From Butyrivibrio sp. (GTDB lineage Bacteria; Bacillota; Clostridia; Lachnospirales; Lachnospiraceae), in assembly GCF_017635265.1 (NCBI RefSeq), contig NZ_JAGBLU010000137.1:1-64000 (forward strand): a DNA stretch of 64,000 nt, read 5' to 3'. The position numbers were made by a program, and so were the translations under genes. Shown here one piece after another: positions 59,889 to 64,000 of this stretch (within the stretch, counting starts at the first letter, position 1; every line of letters starts with the position of its first letter). A model generated the notes under the pieces. The model saw only the letters and a program-made list of their open reading frames with translations. It was not told the DNA's origin and did no database searches.

Positions 59889-60674
59889 ATGATAGATTAT
59901 TCCTTTAGTTATGGTGATTTAGAAATTTTCTTACTGGTCGTCGTAAGAGTTACAAGTTTCATATTCGTTTGTCCGTTTTTTGGAGGAAGACAGTCACCAA
60001 ACCTTGTAAAAGTCGGATTCGGGCTTTTACTGTCCATAATGATTTATGGCGCAGTTCCTTTTAATCCTCCAAGTTATAACACTACCATTGGTTATACGGT
60101 AATTGTGTTAAAAGAAGTTATGGCAGGTTTTTTGCTGGGATATGCGGTGCTTATCAGTACGCTGATAGTAAATTTTGCAGGTACTATTGTGGATATGCAG
60201 ATAGGACTTTCGATGGTAAACCTTTTTGATCCCAACACTAATGAACAGTCTACGATCACAGGTACATTTTATTCACAGGTACTTACAATGATGCTTATTT
60301 TATCCGGAATGTACCATTTTATCTTAAAGGCTTTAGCAGATTCTTTTAACCTGATTCCAATTAATGGAATAGTTATAAATTCAGATAAAATGCTGAATGC
60401 AGTAGTTTCATTTTTAAGAGATTACATTGTTATCGGGTTTAGGATTTCACTTCCGATTTTTATAATCACATTTATTACAAACGTAGTATTGGGAATTTTG
60501 GCAAAAGTTTCACCTCAGATGAACATGTTCTCTGTTGGTATTCAGATAAAAATCATAATAGGTCTGGCGGTCATGCTTGTTACGGTGACAATGCTGGGAA
60601 ATGCTTCAAATTTCATCTATATGAATATAAAGGAGCTAATGAACGAGTTTGTTTACAGTATGCAAAGCGGCTGA
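59889..60674 (+). CDS. fliR: Flagellar export gate protein FliR
   Basis: Third gate subunit, 261 residues, about six helices. Early RVTSFIFVCPFFGGRQSPNLVKVG (seen as CPFFGGRQSPNLVKVGF), middle MQIGLSMVNLFDPN and late VSPQMNMFSVGIQIKI are typical. TAGAGGA lies six bases before the ATG. Its end overlaps the TTG start of flhB by 26 bases. Confidence 0.95.
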   Translation: MIDYSFSYGDLEIFLLVVVRVTSFIFVCPFFGGRQSPNLVKVGFGLLLSIMIYGAVPFNPPSYNTTIGYTVIVLKEVMAGFLLGYAVLISTLIVNFAGTIVDMQIGLSMVNLFDPNTNEQSTITGTFYSQVLTMMLILSGMYHFILKALADSFNLIPINGIVINSDKMLNAVVSFLRDYIVIGFRISLPIFIITFITNVVLGILAKVSPQMNMFSVGIQIKIIIGLAVMLVTVTMLGNASNFIYMNIKELMNEFVYSMQSG

Positions 60675-61797
60675 ATATAAGCCCTTATTAATTGCATATA
60701 ACCTTCAATTTTTTGCAGAAGATGCCAATGGTGCTGAAAAAACAGAACAGCCTACTGCCAAAAAAATTGATGATGCAAGAAAAGAAGGTCAGGTGGCTAA
60801 AAGCCAGGAAGTGGCGATAGCATTTAGTCTGCTTGCTCTCTTTGTGATACTGAAATTTGTTTATGGCTTCATGGGAGACATTTTTAGCAGCACATTTGAA
60901 TTTGTCTATAATTCAATTCCTGATGTGGCCAGAACTTATGATGGAAGGTTGCCGTTTGCATTTATCAGTAGTCTGGTAGTACATGCCATGCTTGTGCTTT
61001 TGCTTTTATGTGCGCCATTTTTTGCAGTCGGTTTTTTGGTGGCTTTGATTTGTGATATTGTGCAGGTTGGATTTAAGCCCACAACAAAACCTCTTGAACC
61101 CAAATTATCAAAGCTTAACCCAATATCCGGTATGAAAAAGATTTTTTCTACCAGAAAATTGTTTGAACTTTTAAAGTCTATTTTAAAACTTGCCATTATG
61201 ACAGTTGTTATCTTCACTTTTTTTTCAGGAAGAAAAGAATCACTGTTTTTGCTTTATGATATCCCGTTAAAACAGGCCATTGGTCTTATGGGAAATCTCA
61301 TAATTGAGCTTGGGCTTAGGATAGCGGCGGCCTATATGATAATAGCGTTTGCCGATCTTATTTATCAGAAGCGAAGATTTACCAAGGATATGATGATGAC
61401 CAAGCAGGAAGTAAAAGATGAGTATAAGAATTCTGAAGGTAATCCCGAGATCAAAGGTGCTCAAAAGAGAAGAATGATGCAGGCTTCTCAGAGAAGAATG
61501 ATGCAAAATCTGCCAAAGGCAGATGTGGTCATTACAAACCCTACGCATTACGCTGTTGCCATAAGGTATGATGCGGATGAAGCGGATGCTCCTGTGGTTG
61601 TTGCAAAGGGTGCGGATTATCTTGCTCAGAAGATAAAAGAAGTTGCTAAAGAAAATGATGTTGAAATTGTTGAGAATAAACCTTTGGCCAGAATGCTTTA
61701 TGCAAATGTAGAAGTGGGTGAAAAGGTACCTCCTGAACTGTACAAAGCAGTTGCTGAAGTTTTGGCATATGTCTACCATTTAAAGGGTAAAATATAA
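60649..61797 (+). CDS. flhB: Flagellar export switch protein FlhB
   Basis: Export-gate protein with four helices and a self-cleaving cytoplasmic domain that switches export from hook to filament. EKTEQPTAKKIDDARKEGQVAKS is the standard opening (quoted in part: PTAKKIDDARKEGQ) and the autocleavage site NPTH is present (VVITNPTHYAVAIRYD). I give the TTG at 60649, 13 bases after AAGGAG; no ATG is available before the conserved region, so the exact start is unsure. Length 382. Confidence 0.92.
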   Translation: MFTVCKAAEYKPLLIAYNLQFFAEDANGAEKTEQPTAKKIDDARKEGQVAKSQEVAIAFSLLALFVILKFVYGFMGDIFSSTFEFVYNSIPDVARTYDGRLPFAFISSLVVHAMLVLLLLCAPFFAVGFLVALICDIVQVGFKPTTKPLEPKLSKLNPISGMKKIFSTRKLFELLKSILKLAIMTVVIFTFFSGRKESLFLLYDIPLKQAIGLMGNLIIELGLRIAAAYMIIAFADLIYQKRRFTKDMMMTKQEVKDEYKNSEGNPEIKGAQKRRMMQASQRRMMQNLPKADVVITNPTHYAVAIRYDADEADAPVVVAKGADYLAQKIKEVAKENDVEIVENKPLARMLYANVEVGEKVPPELYKAVAEVLAYVYHLKGKI

Positions 61798-61880
61798 TAA
61801 ATTATATGGTTTTAAAATACCGGTTTAGTTGTTTGGTTAAGTTAATATAAAACAGCTGCACCGGGGAAAGGAGTAATGGC

Positions 61881-63938
61881 ATGAATTTATCTATGATTAA
61901 AAACAGAGTCTATGATTATGGTCTGGCGCTGTACATTGTAGCTGCTATTGTAATGCTTATTATTCCTCTTCCGGACTGGTTGCTGGATATACTTTTGGCA
62001 TTTGATATGTCTTTGTCATTTGTCATCATGTTTACTGCGATGTTTGCAACAGAAGTTCTTCAAATGTCTTTTTTTCCAACTATTTTATTGTTTACTACAA
62101 TATTCAGGATTGCTCTGAATGTTTCATCTACAAGACTTATCCTTACTCAGGGAAGTGCGGGACAGGTCATAGAAGTGTTTGGTTCATTTGTAGGTGGTGG
62201 TGACCTTATTGTAGGAGCTATTGTCTATGTGATTTTAATCATTGTTCAGCTCATGGTCATAAATAAAGGTTCCGAACGTGTAGCTGAAGTATCAGCCCGA
62301 TTTACTTTGGACGCTATGCCCGGTAAACAGATGGCTATTGATGCGGATTTAAATACCGGAGCCATAACCGATGCCGAGGCTAAAGAGAGAAGAAACAAGA
62401 TTCAGGAAGAAGCCAGCTTCTTTGGTGCTATGGATGGTGCTACCAAATACGTAAAGGGAGACTCTACAGCAGGTCTTATTATTACGGCAGTCAACCTGAT
62501 TGGCGGTATTGCCATGGGCGTACTTAGAATGGGAATGGATGTTAATACAGCCATTAATACCTATTCAATCCTTACAATGGGTGATGGTCTTGTTAGTTCA
62601 ATTCCTTCATTGATGATATCAATGTCAACAGGTATTCTTGTAACGAAGGGATCGAAAGAGGCAGATTTTGGACATGTGCTTATTGGGCAGCTGTTTGGAA
62701 TGCCAAAGACACTTTATCTGGTTGGCGGAGTAGTAGCAGGACTTGGCATTTTTTCTCCGCTTCCGACACTGCTTTATGTTTCCTTCGGAGCAGGCTTTGT
62801 GCTGCTTGGAAGAGTTGCAAGCCAGACTATAGAAGAGGTTCAAACAGAGTCTGAAGTCGCATCTTCTGAAGAAGCTCAGGCCGAAGAAATCAGACAGCCT
62901 GAAAATGTAACCAGTCTTTTACAGGTTGATCCTATTGAACTTGAATTCGGTTACGGAATTATTCCTCTTGCAGACGTCAATCAAGGCGGAGATCTCCTTG
63001 ATCGAGTTGTTATGATAAGACGTCAGGTTGCCCTTGAACTTGGTACTGTAGTTCCTATAATTCGACTTCGAGATAATATACAGTTGAATCCCAATCAATA
63101 TATCATTAAAATTAAAGGTATACAGGTAAGTGACGGAGAAATATTATTTGATCACTACATGGCAATGAATCCGGGACATGTTGAGGATGAGATAACCGGT
63201 ATCCCCACATTTGAGCCTTCTTTCCATCTGCCTGCCATCTGGATTACGGAAGGTCAGCGTGAAAGAGCGGAGAGCCTGGGATATACGGTTGTTGATCCAC
63301 CGTCCATCATTGCTACACACCTTACCGAGATAATCAGAGAACACATTTCTGAGCTGATGACCAGACAGGATGTGCAGAATCTTGTTGATAATCTTAAAGA
63401 GAACAATCCTGCCCTTGTAGATGAGCTTGTTCCTAAGCTTATGAGCCTTGGTGAAATTGAGAAGGTTCTTCAGAATCTGTTAAAAGAAGGTATTTCTATA
63501 AGAGACCTTGTTACTGTATTTGAAACTTTAGCAGATTTTGCACCTTCGACACATGATCCTGACATACTTACCGAATATGTAAGACAGTCATTAAAAAGGG
63601 CTATTTCCAATAAGTTTTTTATGCTTGGTGAAACTACAAGTGTAGTGACGCTTGATCCCAAGATAGAGCAGGAGATTATGAGCAGCATTAAACAAACCGA
63701 GACCGGCGCCTATTTGACACTTGATCCTGAAAGAACAAAAGCAATTCTTAATTCGGTAGGCGAACAGGTTAGAAAACTTGAAGAGTCCGGTAAACAGGCC
63801 ATTATTATGGCGTCACCGATTGTTCGAATGTATTTTAAGAAGATGACAGAGGATTATTATAAAGATTTAGTTGTTATCTCGTATAATGAAGTTGAGGCAA
63901 ACATTGAATTACAATCTGTGGGGATGGTAACTGCATAA
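61881..63938 (+). CDS. flhA: Flagellar export gate protein FlhA
   Basis: Ion-driven engine of the export gate, 685 residues. Eight helices in the first 310 residues, with RIALNVSSTRLIL and the conserved cytoplasmic loop RFTLDAMPGKQMAIDADLN (FHIPEP-like) near 150; the large cytoplasmic domain (about 340-685) docks chaperones. AAAGGAG precedes the ATG. flhF begins one base after its stop, so the two are coupled. Confidence 0.96.
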   Translation: MNLSMIKNRVYDYGLALYIVAAIVMLIIPLPDWLLDILLAFDMSLSFVIMFTAMFATEVLQMSFFPTILLFTTIFRIALNVSSTRLILTQGSAGQVIEVFGSFVGGGDLIVGAIVYVILIIVQLMVINKGSERVAEVSARFTLDAMPGKQMAIDADLNTGAITDAEAKERRNKIQEEASFFGAMDGATKYVKGDSTAGLIITAVNLIGGIAMGVLRMGMDVNTAINTYSILTMGDGLVSSIPSLMISMSTGILVTKGSKEADFGHVLIGQLFGMPKTLYLVGGVVAGLGIFSPLPTLLYVSFGAGFVLLGRVASQTIEEVQTESEVASSEEAQAEEIRQPENVTSLLQVDPIELEFGYGIIPLADVNQGGDLLDRVVMIRRQVALELGTVVPIIRLRDNIQLNPNQYIIKIKGIQVSDGEILFDHYMAMNPGHVEDEITGIPTFEPSFHLPAIWITEGQRERAESLGYTVVDPPSIIATHLTEIIREHISELMTRQDVQNLVDNLKENNPALVDELVPKLMSLGEIEKVLQNLLKEGISIRDLVTVFETLADFAPSTHDPDILTEYVRQSLKRAISNKFFMLGETTSVVTLDPKIEQEIMSSIKQTETGAYLTLDPERTKAILNSVGEQVRKLEESGKQAIIMASPIVRMYFKKMTEDYYKDLVVISYNEVEANIELQSVGMVTA

Positions 63939-63939
63939 T

Positions 63940-64000
63940 ATGATTATTAAAAAGTATGTTGGAAAAACTGAGAGTGAGGCAACAGAAGAAGCACGAAAGG
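63940..64000 (+). CDS. flhF: Flagellar biosynthesis GTPase FlhF (start only, cut by window end)
   Basis: Only 20 codons are visible: MIIKKYVGKTESEATEEARK, the usual FlhF N-terminus. The SRP-type GTPase domain lies beyond the window. FlhF sets flagellar number and position, and it is the expected gene after flhA. Confidence 0.85.
   Translation, partial: MIIKKYVGKTESEATEEARK

Noticed and set aside
1-64000. CRISPR array, prophage, transposase or attachment sites
   Set aside because: No regularly spaced repeats, no phage or recombinase genes and no target-site duplications were seen on either strand.

Overview
The window looks like the chromosome of a motile, low-GC, anaerobic Firmicute of the family Lachnospiraceae, probably Butyrivibrio or a close relative. 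The evidence is the Clostridia-type order topA-codY-flgB, a single long flagellar/chemotaxis-type operon, oxygen-sensitive Fe-S and radical-SAM enzymes, HemZ, purine-rich Shine-Dalgarno sites and frequent TTG starts. No phage, insertion sequence or CRISPR array is visible. The genus call is an inference from gene order and protein style.

Layout. 1-2.0 kb (minus strand): potA-potB polyamine importer genes; no potC follows within the visible 109 bases. 2.1-3.0 kb (minus): a membrane-anchored ComEC-type metallo-beta-lactamase protein. 3.2-9.7 kb: a divergent Prs paralogue, a beta-propeller lactonase, an orphan hybrid histidine kinase with two receivers, and aroC. 10-12.8 kb: VanY-type carboxypeptidase, tgt, yajC. 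12.9-19.0 kb: leuB, a GT-C-like polytopic membrane protein, ilvD and ilvB as one run. 19.1-20.6 kb: an L,D-transpeptidase. 20.6-24.5 kb: a 342-base regulatory gap with terminator, strong promoter and a long perfect inverted repeat, then serC-serA-DUF1015. 24.6-27.0 kb: a glycogen branching enzyme homologue that has lost its catalytic residues and gained a coiled-coil/Lys-rich tail. 27.1 kb: tRNA-Thr(CGU) on the minus strand. 27.3-32.3 kb: apt-relA-MBL hydrolase-hemZ. 32.4-37.5 kb: a membrane protein (DUF5692-like), hypB, hypA and a 953-residue multi-Fe-S FAD oxidoreductase. 37.6-40.7 kb: topA and codY, with a near-consensus CodY box between them.

40.9-64 kb is the flagellar superoperon: flgB, flgC, fliE, [158-base structured element], fliF, fliG, fliH, fliI, fliJ, motE-like, [terminator + sigma-28-like promoter], fliK, flgD, a TIGR02530-type gene, flgE, [394-base gap], flbD (59 codons), motA, motB, fliL, fliM, fliY/fliN, fliO, fliP, fliQ, fliR, flhB, flhA and the first 20 codons of flhF. 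Together these encode the proximal rod, MS ring, C ring, export apparatus and ATPase, hook and stator.

Most notable: the active-site-dead GlgB homologue; the compact multi-branched element whose closing stem starts in the fliE stop codon; fliY split by a single in-frame TAA inside its Pro/Ala linker; the DUF5692-hypB-hypA-oxidoreductase block without any hydrogenase structural gene; and the serC leader inverted repeat. All homology statements rest on motif recognition by eye, not on database searches.
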